64,000 nt of DNA from Bacteroidaceae bacterium (GTDB lineage Bacteria; Bacteroidota; Bacteroidia; Bacteroidales; Bacteroidaceae), in contig JAFZSA010000034.1 of NCBI GenBank assembly GCA_017619585.1, positions 1 through 64,000 on the forward strand. Direction: 5' to 3'. Shown in pieces: positions 40,562-49,500 of the stretch; position 1 is the stretch's first letter; each line of letters opens with the position of its first letter. The notes under the pieces were generated by a model. That model was not told the origin of the DNA, did no database searches, and saw nothing but the letters and a program-made list of their open reading frames with translations. Position numbers and translations under genes: made by a program.

Positions 40562-42430
40562 ATGAAAAGAGTTTTATACATATTTCGGTTTGTAATGTTC
40601 CTCACCATCATATCGTTGGTGGGGAAAATTGCGTTTATGCTATATAATGCTGGAGAGCATTGCACAGTGCTGAACATCTTCAGCGTTTTGTGGACTGGTC
40701 TGCCATACGACCTGAGCGTAGCGGCATTGCTGACATTGCCTGTGTGGGTTGTGACAGCCTTCAGTCTGCGTTATCCCCAGATGCGTCTCAGGGCCATCCT
40801 GTCGCCTTATCTGGTATTGGCTCTCTTGTTTGTGGTTGTAGTGACGGTGGGTGATATTGTGATGTACCACCACTGGAAGTTCAAACTGGATGCCTGTATC
40901 TTCAACTATATGTCGTCACCCGGTTCTGCAGGAGCCAGTGCCCCTATGTGGTACATTGTGACGTGTCTGTCTTCGGCTGCCATCCTGATTATAGGAACTA
41001 TTGTTGCTGCTATTCTGATGACTCCCAAGCGTGTGATGGAGGAGGGGAGAGGCATCAACAGAACCAACTTTCTGGCAACAGGAGCGCTGCTGCTCTTCAC
41101 CGTTTGGGGAATAACAGGCCAAAGATGTACGGAGGCCAGTGTGTATGAGTTCCAGCCTATTGTGTTGAATCATGCAGCCGTGAATACCACAGGGCATATG
41201 CTGCATTCGCTGTGGATCTACCAGCAGGCACCCCAGAAGCAGGTCAGAAGTATGAAGGACGAGGAGTGCGATGCCCTGATGCAAGACCTCTATCCTGAAC
41301 AGATGGATGATATCACAGATACACTGCTGACAACTACCCGTCCCAATGTGCTGACCATTCAGTTGGAAAGCTTCGGTGCTTCTTTTGTGGAGACACTGGG
41401 TGGGGCAGAAGGCGTTACGCCAGAGCTGTGCCGATGGATGAAGCGGGGTGTGAACTTTACCAATGCATGGACCAGCAGCTTCCGTACGGACAGAGGAACG
41501 GTATGCGCCCTTTCCGGTTACCTGTCTTATCCCACCTACAGTCTGATGATGGAGGATGATTGTCTGGGCAACTTCCCCAGTTTGGCAAGCACGCTGGCTG
41601 CTTATGGGTATAAGACCGACTATCTGTATGGTGGTCATTCCGAGAATATGAACAAGCGCAACTATCTGCTTGCATCCGGTTTCCAGAATATATGGGACAT
41701 CAGCAATCTGGATGTTCCTGAGGAGGAACGTGATGCGTGGGGAGCCAATGACAGTATTTCCTTCCAGCGCATGTACAATATATTGACTACTCGTAAGGAT
41801 CCTGCCTGGTACTTTGGCTACCAGTCTGTATCCAGCCACGAGCCTTGGACGGTTCCCTATCATAAGTTGGAGAATGAGGTGTACAATGCCTTTGCCTATA
41901 CCGACCATTGCCTGGGTGCTTTCCTTGATAGCCTGAGCCATACGCCTGTATGGGATAATCTGGTGGTAGTCATCTTTGCTGATCACGGAAGTATGTACCA
42001 GTTGGATTACCAGCATCCTATGTTCTTCAGAATGCCTCTGCTGATGGTGGGAGGTGCTGTGAAGGAGCCAAAGACATACAATATGTTTGTCAGCCAGAGT
42101 GATATGGTGGGTACATTGCTTGCGCAGATGCAGATAAGTCGTAAGGATTATCCCTGGAGCCGTAATGTGCTGAGTAAGAATTACAAGTATCCCTTTGTCT
42201 ATGCTACCTATCCTTCGGGAATGCTCTATGCCGACAAGACGGGTGTGACCATGATGGACTTGCAGTCGGGCTGCGTGGTATATTCAGATGGTGAACTGGC
42301 TGAGAACAGGGTGCTTCGTACAAAAGCCATCCTGCAGCGCAGTTATGACAGATTAACGGAAATTACAACCCCACCCCAACCCTCCCGAGGGAGGGAGAAA
42401 AATCTCAAGTCTCCCCTCGGGGAGGTTTAG
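40562..42430 (+). CDS. LTA-synthase-family sulfatase-fold membrane protein
   Basis: 622 residues. Four to five N-terminal transmembrane helices (about 5-165) are followed by a periplasmic sulfatase-fold domain. Metal and nucleophile regions are visible: TIQLESFGA (about 263), SSFRTDRGTVCALSGY with a probable nucleophile Thr (about 307), HSEN (about 361) and FADHGSM (about 478). Related enzymes transfer phosphoglycerol or phosphoethanolamine to lipids or glycans. Odd: the last 20 residues (PPQPSRGREKNLKSPLGEV) and the stop codon derive from a two-hairpin repeat element, so the original C-terminus has been replaced or extended. Confidence 0.88.
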   Translation: MKRVLYIFRFVMFLTIISLVGKIAFMLYNAGEHCTVLNIFSVLWTGLPYDLSVAALLTLPVWVVTAFSLRYPQMRLRAILSPYLVLALLFVVVVTVGDIVMYHHWKFKLDACIFNYMSSPGSAGASAPMWYIVTCLSSAAILIIGTIVAAILMTPKRVMEEGRGINRTNFLATGALLLFTVWGITGQRCTEASVYEFQPIVLNHAAVNTTGHMLHSLWIYQQAPQKQVRSMKDEECDALMQDLYPEQMDDITDTLLTTTRPNVLTIQLESFGASFVETLGGAEGVTPELCRWMKRGVNFTNAWTSSFRTDRGTVCALSGYLSYPTYSLMMEDDCLGNFPSLASTLAAYGYKTDYLYGGHSENMNKRNYLLASGFQNIWDISNLDVPEEERDAWGANDSISFQRMYNILTTRKDPAWYFGYQSVSSHEPWTVPYHKLENEVYNAFAYTDHCLGAFLDSLSHTPVWDNLVVVIFADHGSMYQLDYQHPMFFRMPLLMVGGAVKEPKTYNMFVSQSDMVGTLLAQMQISRKDYPWSRNVLSKNYKYPFVYATYPSGMLYADKTGVTMMDLQSGCVVYSDGELAENRVLRTKAILQRSYDRLTEITTPPQPSRGREKNLKSPLGEV

Positions 42431-42471
42431 AAGGGGTTTTTCGCTAACCGCTAACCTTTAACCGCTAACCG
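42371..42471 (+). repeat. Two-hairpin element covering the sulfatase C-terminus, then CTAACCG tract
   Basis: CCCTCCC-ga-GGGAGGGAGAAA and CTCCCCTCGGGGAGG, followed by GAAGGGG (42371-42436), match the element at 17573-17643 in layout. CTAACCG/CTAACC units follow (42443-42471) up to the next start codon. The sulfatase stop TAG lies inside the element. Confidence 0.85.
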
Positions 42472-42477
42472 GAAAAA

Positions 42478-43215
42478 ATGAGAAGATTATTCCCTATATT
42501 GATGTGCCTGCTTTACTCTGTAAGCATGATGGCTCAGGATGTTGTCCTACAGGACAGCATTGCTGATGTGTGCGGCACGGAGCATAAGTTCAAGGCCAAG
42601 CAACTGATAATACCGGGGGCATTGATTACTGCCGGTAGTGTGGGAATTGCCTTTCATGAAGAAGTGGGATGCTGGGGCGAGGGCTCTCATACCAAGGTGG
42701 ACAACTATATCCAGTATGCACCTGTTGCGGCAAATCTTTTTCTGGGTTGCTTAGGTGTAAAGCATAAGCATGATCTTGCTGACAGAGTGCTGATTTCTGC
42801 TACTGCCTATGCTGTAGAGTTAGCTTTGGTAAACAGCCTCAAGTATTCTGTCAGAGAAAGAAGACCTAATTGTGAAGATACAAAATCCTTTCCTTCCGGA
42901 CATACTGCCACGGCGTTCACGGGTGCGGAACTGGTGCGTAAGGAATATGGTTGGGGAATAGGTTCGGCCGCTTATGCTATTGCTGTTGCAACAGGAGCTT
43001 TGCGTGTGTATAACAACAAGCATTGGTGCAATGACGTGCTGGCAGGAGCCGGTATAGGTATTCTTTCGGCCAACGTGGCCTATTGGCTTTATCCCTTGGA
43101 GAAGAAACTGTTTACGTCCAAGAAGAATAAGCAGAATACCGTCAGTAAGATGGTGGTGCCCACCTTCGAGACGGAGCATAATACCATAGGATTAGCCTTT
43201 ACGGCAGTCCTGTAG
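42478..43215 (+). CDS. PAP2-family membrane phosphatase
   Basis: 245 residues with a signal peptide (LFPILMCLLYSVSMMAQ). The three PAP2 phosphatase motifs are intact: KYSVRERRP (about 122), FPSGHTATAF (about 138) and RVYNNKHWCNDVLAG (about 178). Several hydrophobic helices surround them. It probably removes phosphate from a lipid phosphate (undecaprenyl diphosphate or lipid A type) on the periplasmic side. It lies directly after the sulfatase-fold protein, which fits joint envelope modification. Confidence 0.88.
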   Translation: MRRLFPILMCLLYSVSMMAQDVVLQDSIADVCGTEHKFKAKQLIIPGALITAGSVGIAFHEEVGCWGEGSHTKVDNYIQYAPVAANLFLGCLGVKHKHDLADRVLISATAYAVELALVNSLKYSVRERRPNCEDTKSFPSGHTATAFTGAELVRKEYGWGIGSAAYAIAVATGALRVYNNKHWCNDVLAGAGIGILSANVAYWLYPLEKKLFTSKKNKQNTVSKMVVPTFETEHNTIGLAFTAVL

Positions 43216-43251
43216 AAATTTTGAGAAGAATAAAATATACAATATAATATT

Positions 43252-45333
43252 ATGGAAAAGAAATTCAAGAGAACCCTTGTAACGTCCGCTTTGCCATACG
43301 CAAACGGTCCTGTTCATATAGGTCATTTGGCAGGTGTGTATGTTCCTGCTGACATCTATGTCCGTTACCTGCGTCTGAAAGGTCGTGATGTGTTGTTCGT
43401 CGGTGGCTCAGACGAGCATGGCGTACCTGTTACCATCCGTGCCCGCAAGGAGGGAATCACCGTTCAGGAGGTGGTTGACCGTTACCATTATCTTATTAAG
43501 GACAGCTTCGAGAAGTTTGGCATCTCATTTGATGTATACAGTCGTACTACCAGTAAGACACATCATAAGTTGGCCAGCGATTTCTTCCGCAAGCTCTATG
43601 ACGATGGTAAGTTCGTTGAGCAGGTAAGTGAGCAGTTCTACGATGAGCAGACAGGACACTTCCTGACCGACCGTAACATCAAGGGCGAATGTCCCCGCTG
43701 TCATGCTCCTGAGGCATACGGAGACCAGTGCGAGAAGTGTGGTGCAACCCTTTCTCCCGAGGAATTGATCAATCCCTATAATGCAGAGACCGGCAATCCT
43801 CTGGTCAAAAAGGCTACCAAGCACTGGTACTTGCCTCTGGATAAGGATCAGACTTGGTTGGAGAAGTGGATTCTGGAAGATCATAAGGAGTGGCGCTCAA
43901 ATGTATACGGCCAGTGCAAGAGCTGGTTGGACGGAGGCTTGCGTCCCCGTGCTGTGACCCGCGACTTGGACTGGGGAATTCCTGTTCCCGTTGAAGGTGC
44001 CGAGGGTAAGGTGCTGTATGTTTGGTTTGATGCTCCCATCGGCTACATCAGCAACACTAAGGAACTATGTGACGCACATCCCGAGTTGGGCTCATGGGAA
44101 ACATGGTGGAAAGATCCCGAGACCCGTCTGATTCACTTTATTGGTAAGGACAACATCGTGTTCCACTGCATCGTGTTCCCTGCTATGCTGAAGGCACACG
44201 GCGATTATATCCTGCCTGATAATGTGCCCAGTAATGAGTTCCTGAACTTGGAAGGCAATAAGATTTCAACCTCTAAGAACTATGCTGTTTGGCTGAATGA
44301 ATATCTGGAAGATCTGCCCAACCGTCAGGATGAGCTCCGTTATGTGCTGACAGCCAATGCGCCTGAGACAAAGGATAATGACTTTACATGGGCTGATTTC
44401 CAGGCTCGTTGCAACAATGAGTTGGTGGCTGTATATGGTAACTTTGTGAACCGTGCCCTGCAGCTTACTCAGAAATACTACGAGGGTGTGGTTCCTGCCT
44501 GTGGCGAGTTGAACGACTACGACCGCGAAACTCTGGCTGAGTTCCAGGGCGTGAAGGAGCGTCTGGAAGCTCTGTTGGAAGGCTTCAAGTTCCGTGAGGC
44601 ACAGAAAGAGGCTATGAATCTGGCTCGTATCGGTAACAAATATATTGCAGACTGCGAACCCTGGAAGGTCATCAAGACCGACCCTGAGCGCGTAAAGACC
44701 ATCATCAATATCTCTTTGCAGTTGACAGCCAACCTGGCTATTGCCTTCGAGCCATTCCTGCCCTTCAGCAGTAAGAAACTCCGTGAGATGATAAGCCTCA
44801 CCCCAGCCCTCTCCAAAGGCGAGGGAGAAAGTCTGTGGGAGTTGCTTGGACGCACCGATATCCTGCCTGCCGGTACACAGTTGCCTAAGCCAGAGTTGCT
44901 CTTCACCAAGATAGAGGATGATGTGGTAGCTGCTCAGATTAAGAAGTTGGAGGATACCATCAAGGCCAACGAGGCTGCCAACTATAAGGCTGCTCCCGTA
45001 AAGGATATTATTCCCTTTGAGGACTTCGAGAAACTGGATATCCGTGTTGGTCTTGTAAAGGCTTGCGAGAAGATAAAGAAGAGCAAGAAACTGCTGAAGT
45101 TTACCCTTGATGACGGTAGTGGTAAGGACCGTACTATCCTGAGTGGTATTGCCCAGTGGTACGAGCCTGAGCAGTTGGTAGGTAAGCGCGTTTTGTTTAT
45201 TGCTAACCTGGCTCCCCGTCAGATGATGGGCGAGGAAAGTTGCGGTATGATTCTCAGCGCTGTAAACTATAATGGCGACCTCAGTGTGACCACAACACTG
45301 GACGAAGTGAAGGGTGGAAGCCAAGTTGGATAA
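43252..45333 (+). CDS. metG: Methionyl-tRNA synthetase
   Basis: Charges tRNA-Met. 693 residues with an N-terminal class I core ([20 protein letters not shown] motif at about 20), zinc knuckles ([18 protein letters not shown], about 147-164) and a KMSKS-type loop [12 protein letters not shown] (about 340). The helical anticodon domain and a C-terminal tRNA-binding OB domain ([20 protein letters not shown], about 590-693) follow. Odd: [13 protein letters not shown] (about residues 515-527) between the anticodon-domain helix and the [11 protein letters not shown] segment is encoded by a palindromic repeat inserted in frame at 44794-44832. Confidence 0.97.
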   Translation: MEKKFKRTLVTSALPYANGPVHIGHLAGVYVPADIYVRYLRLKGRDVLFVGGSDEHGVPVTIRARKEGITVQEVVDRYHYLIKDSFEKFGISFDVYSRTTSKTHHKLASDFFRKLYDDGKFVEQVSEQFYDEQTGHFLTDRNIKGECPRCHAPEAYGDQCEKCGATLSPEELINPYNAETGNPLVKKATKHWYLPLDKDQTWLEKWILEDHKEWRSNVYGQCKSWLDGGLRPRAVTRDLDWGIPVPVEGAEGKVLYVWFDAPIGYISNTKELCDAHPELGSWETWWKDPETRLIHFIGKDNIVFHCIVFPAMLKAHGDYILPDNVPSNEFLNLEGNKISTSKNYAVWLNEYLEDLPNRQDELRYVLTANAPETKDNDFTWADFQARCNNELVAVYGNFVNRALQLTQKYYEGVVPACGELNDYDRETLAEFQGVKERLEALLEGFKFREAQKEAMNLARIGNKYIADCEPWKVIKTDPERVKTIINISLQLTANLAIAFEPFLPFSSKKLREMISLTPALSKGEGESLWELLGRTDILPAGTQLPKPELLFTKIEDDVVAAQIKKLEDTIKANEAANYKAAPVKDIIPFEDFEKLDIRVGLVKACEKIKKSKKLLKFTLDDGSGKDRTILSGIAQWYEPEQLVGKRVLFIANLAPRQMMGEESCGMILSAVNYNGDLSVTTTLDEVKGGSQVG
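44794..44832 (+). repeat. Palindromic repeat inserted in frame in metG
   Basis: CCTCACCCCAG, then CCCTCTCC-aaa-GGCGAGGG and GAGAAAG. The arms pair with one mismatch. This equals the first half of the two-hairpin element seen in the glutaminase-like and sulfatase genes. It adds about 13 residues at a domain junction. Confidence 0.8.
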
Positions 45334-45350
45334 GTTTTTTGTACAAACTG

Positions 45351-45381
45351 TTGGCTGTTTCGTGAAAAAGATGTAATTTTG
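45351..45381 (+). promoter_or_regulatory. ddh promoter
   Basis: TTG at 45351-45353, 20 nt, TAATTTTG at 45374-45381. It overlaps an in-frame TTG at 45379, so translation starts at the ATG at 45424. Confidence 0.65.
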
Positions 45382-45423
45382 TCACGCAAATTAACAACGA
45401 AGGTAACAAAAAGCATTATAATT

Positions 45424-46323
45424 ATGGAAAAGATCCGCGTAGCAGTAATAGGTTACGGAAATATTGGTCGCTATACCATTCAGGCTTTGCAGGCCGCTCC
45501 TGATATGGAGATTGCAGGTGTAGTTCGTCGCGCTGGTGCTGAGAATAAACCTGCAGAACTGGCTGACTATAAAGTGGTAAAGGATGTAGAAGAGTTGGGT
45601 AAGGTTGATGTGGCTATCTTGGCAACTCCTACACGAAACGTTGAAGAATACGCTTTGAAGTGTCTGGCTAAGGGTATCAATACTGTTGACAGCTTTGATA
45701 TTCACGGACTTATCTGTGACCTGCGCCGTAGTCTTGACGCAGCTGCCAAAAAGACAGGTGCCGTAAGCATCATCAGTGCTGGATGGGATCCCGGATCAGA
45801 TAGTATTGTCCGTACTCTTATGCAGAGTCTGGCTCCTAAGGGAATCACATACACCAACTTTGGTCCTGGTCGTAGCATGGGTCATAGCGTATGTGTTCGC
45901 AGCAAGGAAGGTGTTAAGGATGCTCTTAGCATGACTATTCCCGTAGGCGAGGGTATTCACCGCCGTATGGTGTATGTAGAATTGGAGGAAGGCGCCAGTT
46001 TGGAAGCTGTTACAGCTGCTGTTAAGGCCGATCCATACTTTGCCAGCGATGAGACACATGTCTTCCAGGTTGATAGCGTAGATGAGTTGAACGATGTGGG
46101 TCATGGCGTAAACTTGGTTCGTAAGGGCGTGAGTGGTCAGACACACAATCAGCTCTTCGAGTTCAATATGAAGATCAATAACCCCGCTCTGACAGCTCAG
46201 GTATTGGTAAATGCTGCTCGTGCTACCCTCAAGCAGCAGCCTGGAGCATATACTATGATTGAGATTCCCGTTATTGATTATCTGCCCGGTGACCGCGAGG
46301 ATATCATCCGTCATCTGGTTTAA
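45424..46323 (+). CDS. ddh: Meso-diaminopimelate D-dehydrogenase
   Basis: Reductively aminates tetrahydrodipicolinate to meso-DAP in one NADPH-dependent step, for lysine and peptidoglycan. 299 residues from the ATG at 45424. The N-terminal Rossmann motif is VAVIGYGNIGRYTIQAL, then VVRRAG. The substrate domain has SAGWDPGSDS (about 122-131), FGPGRSMGHSVCVRSKEGVKDA (about 145-166) and the C-terminal THNQLFEFNMKINNPALTAQ. An upstream TTG at 45379 is in frame but overlaps the -7 promoter element. A terminator lies 45 bp after the stop. Confidence 0.95.
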   Translation: MEKIRVAVIGYGNIGRYTIQALQAAPDMEIAGVVRRAGAENKPAELADYKVVKDVEELGKVDVAILATPTRNVEEYALKCLAKGINTVDSFDIHGLICDLRRSLDAAAKKTGAVSIISAGWDPGSDSIVRTLMQSLAPKGITYTNFGPGRSMGHSVCVRSKEGVKDALSMTIPVGEGIHRRMVYVELEEGASLEAVTAAVKADPYFASDETHVFQVDSVDELNDVGHGVNLVRKGVSGQTHNQLFEFNMKINNPALTAQVLVNAARATLKQQPGAYTMIEIPVIDYLPGDREDIIRHLV

Positions 46324-46367
46324 TTCATAGTGCATAACTAGGTTTTCATAAATTTATGTGATATGGT

Positions 46368-46409
46368 CACTGCGTGAGGCCTAAAAAAGCCTCACGCAGT
46401 GTTTTTTTT
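46368..46409 (+). terminator. Rho-independent terminator of ddh
   Basis: CACTGCGTGAGGC (46368-46380) pairs perfectly with GCCTCACGCAGTG (46389-46401), followed by eight Ts. Confidence 0.95.
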
Positions 46410-46471
46410 ACCCTTTGTTAAGCCCTTTTTTGCTACAAATGCCTTGTATTTGATAATTATTCTTAAAATAA

Positions 46472-46502
46472 TTTGAAGCAAAGTGTTTTATCGCTATTTT
46501 TG
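46472..46502 (+). promoter_or_regulatory. Promoter of the first giant secreted protein
   Basis: TTTG at 46472-46475, 19 nt, TATTTTTG at 46495-46502: an exact consensus, 70 nt before the start codon. Confidence 0.78.
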
Positions 46503-46572
46503 TACGCCTTTTGAGCGAAAAATACACAAAAATACATACATATTTTATTTTAAACTTTAATTCTACAATTCT

Positions 46573-49500
46573 ATGAGTAAAAAGATTTCAAGCATGTTCT
46601 TGACGGCTATTTTGGCGGTTGTCAGCATGTCTGCGTATGCGCTGGACAAGGTAAACGGTGCATACCAAATTGGTACGGCGGAAGACCTGAAAGCTTTCGC
46701 TGAGCTCGTGAATGGTGGAGAAAGAAGCGCCAATGCCATCCTGACGGCTGACATTGACAAGGGCGCAGACATTCTCAAGATTGGCGTTGGAGGAGATTAT
46801 CAGGGTTTCTTTGACGGTGCCGGTCACACCATCACTATTAATTTAACGGATGGGGAGGACGGCGAAGGTCCTGCTTTGTTCCGTGGCGTAGGTAATCGTG
46901 GTATTGTCCAGAACCTGAAGGTTCAGGGTACTATTACAACTGGCAAGTACAAGCATACGGCAGCTATTGCCAACTACAGTGGTGGTATCATCCGCAGCTG
47001 TTTTGTAGATGTAACTGTTAATGCAAACTTTGCAGATAATGCAGACGCCAGCATTGGTGGTGTAGCAGGCCAGCTGAATAAATGTGCACTTATTGACAAC
47101 TGTCTTTCAAAAATCAAAATCTTAGGTTCAACCACACACAAGTGCGGTGGTCTGGCAGCTTGGGTTGATGCTCAGCGCGTTAACATCGTAAACTGTTTGG
47201 TAATCAATGACAAGGAAAGCAACTTCAACTGGTCAGATGGCAAGAGTGCCGGTTTGGTACGTGATGGCGACGGTCTTCGTAAAGTTGTTGATTTGTCAAC
47301 GTACAATGCAGACAGCTACAAGAATCGTCCTGAAGGCGCCAACGCCAACAACTATGTTACCAACGACTGGGGTGTTCTCAGTATTGGAACAGCTGTTGTT
47401 ACTCCTGAAGAGGTTGCAAGCGGTAAGGTATGCTATCAGCTGAACAGCGACCAGAGCCACATCGGCTGGGTTCAGAACATTGGCGACCCATATCCCGTAC
47501 CTGCTGTTTTCGGCAAAGATAAGGGTCAGGTTTATGCTTCTACTGCTACCGACTGCCAGGGTAAGGCAACAGGAGATGTTACCTTCAGCAACACTCCCGG
47601 CAACGCTGCAGTTACCAAGCACACCTATGACAAGTATGGCGTCTGCACCACTTGCGGTCAGTTCAATTGGAACAGCTTCAACTTCGATGATCCCACAAGA
47701 TTCGAGCCTGCTACCAAGTCTGTTCTTCTCGGCAGTGCAGAAGACCTCTTCTTGGCAGAAGGTTGGAACCGTCTGCAGAACGGCTTTAAGCTGAACATGA
47801 AGATGGTGAACGACATTGAGTGTACTCCTGCTGAAGGTCAGCTTATCTTCAACGGTAACGACTGGGTGGATAGCGACTTCAATGGCGATGGTCATACAAT
47901 TACCATCAACTTGGTTGACATAAAAGAAAATGGTGCAGCCCTTTTCCCATTCTTCGACGGTAATTTCGAGAATGTTATTATGCACGGTTCTATTAGCACT
48001 GCCAATTCATGGGCTGGTTCTGTTGCCGGTCGTTTCTATGGCAACGGACAGAAGGTTCGCAACGTATTCTCTGATATTACTATCAATACCACAAAGACAG
48101 GTGATAACACCTCTGGTGGTTTAATTGGTATCCCGTATACAAATACCTCAATCGAGAACTGTATTTATGCAGGTGATATCAATGGTGTAGAAGGTACGGA
48201 AGCTATTGCCGGTCTTGTCGGTTGGGCAAATGGTGGTACAAACTACATCACCAATTGTGCTTTCTTGGGAACGATGACCAATGCGGGTGGTGACTCTCAT
48301 ACTATTACTCGTAACTATGGTATTGCAGCTTGCAATAATGTTTATACTATTAATGAATATGGTAATGGAGCCGATGCCGGTAAATATATCAAGTATTTGA
48401 ATCCTAATGGCGTTGCAAGTGGTGAGTTGGTTTATATCATGAATGATAAGGCCGAGGGCGTAGAGCGTTTCTATCAGAAGATTGGCGTGGATAACTATCC
48501 ATTGCCTGTTGCAAAGGAAGGCACACTTGTCTATATTGACAAATTCAAATGTGACGGCACGCCTTGGACTTATGCCAACACACCAAGATTGTCTGACCCT
48601 GTTATTCCTGATCATCAATTTGATGCTGACGGCATCTGTACTGTTTGTGGTGAACTTGAGAAAGATGCTGACGGTTACATGAAGATTGGAAATGCAAGGG
48701 CATTGGTTCAGTTCTCTAAACTCATAAGTAACGGCAAAACTACAATCAAGGCTCGTTTGTATGATGATATTGATATGTCTAATATTGAATACGAGCCTGC
48801 TGGTAACTGGTCATACGTTTATACTGGCGAGTTTGATGGTCAGTTCCATACTATTAGTAACTTGTTTATTGATAATGACAAGAACTATCAAGGTATGTTT
48901 GGCGTTATCGGTGATAGTGCTGTAATCAAGAACTTCGTCTTGGATGAGACTTGTTCTATCAAGGGTAATGCTTTTGTTGGCATTATTGGTGGTACCAATG
49001 GTAGTGGCAGCGTTTACATTTCTAATATAGGTAATGAAGGAATTGTCACATCTATCAATCAGAACGCTGCAGGTATCGTCGGTGTTGACTATAGCGGTGC
49101 TACGGATATGTTTATCAGCAATTGCTACGTAACAGGTCAGATTAATGGCGGAAGAGAGTCTGGTGCAATCTGTGGTTATTCAAGTCCTAATTCTCAGGTT
49201 ACCAATTGCTGGAGTACAGCTACCATGCCACAGTCTGCTATTTATTCTAGCGACTCCTTCACTCGTGGACAGGCATTCGTTACCAACTGCTACGAAGCTG
49301 AATTGGATGGCGTAGATGCAAACAAGCAGCAGCACAACAAACCCATGCAGGAAAAGAGCAGAACTATCCTCCTTGATTCTGAGGAATTAAACAATGGTAT
49401 TCTCTGCTTTAAGTTGAATGGTAACCAGTTCCGCAATCCTGTCTGGTATCAGACATTGGGCGAGGACGATATTCCCACACCTGATCCTTCACATGGTGTT

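Noticed and set aside
40916..42016. 366-codon open frame on the minus strand
   Set aside because: Antisense to the sulfatase-fold gene with no recognisable domain.
45354..45370. Possible parS site (TGTTTCGTGAAA)
   Set aside because: It lacks the full TGTTnCACGTGnAACA palindrome and overlaps the ddh promoter spacer.
45379..45423. TTG start for ddh
   Set aside because: It overlaps the -7 element TAATTTTG; the ATG at 45424 directly precedes the Rossmann motif.
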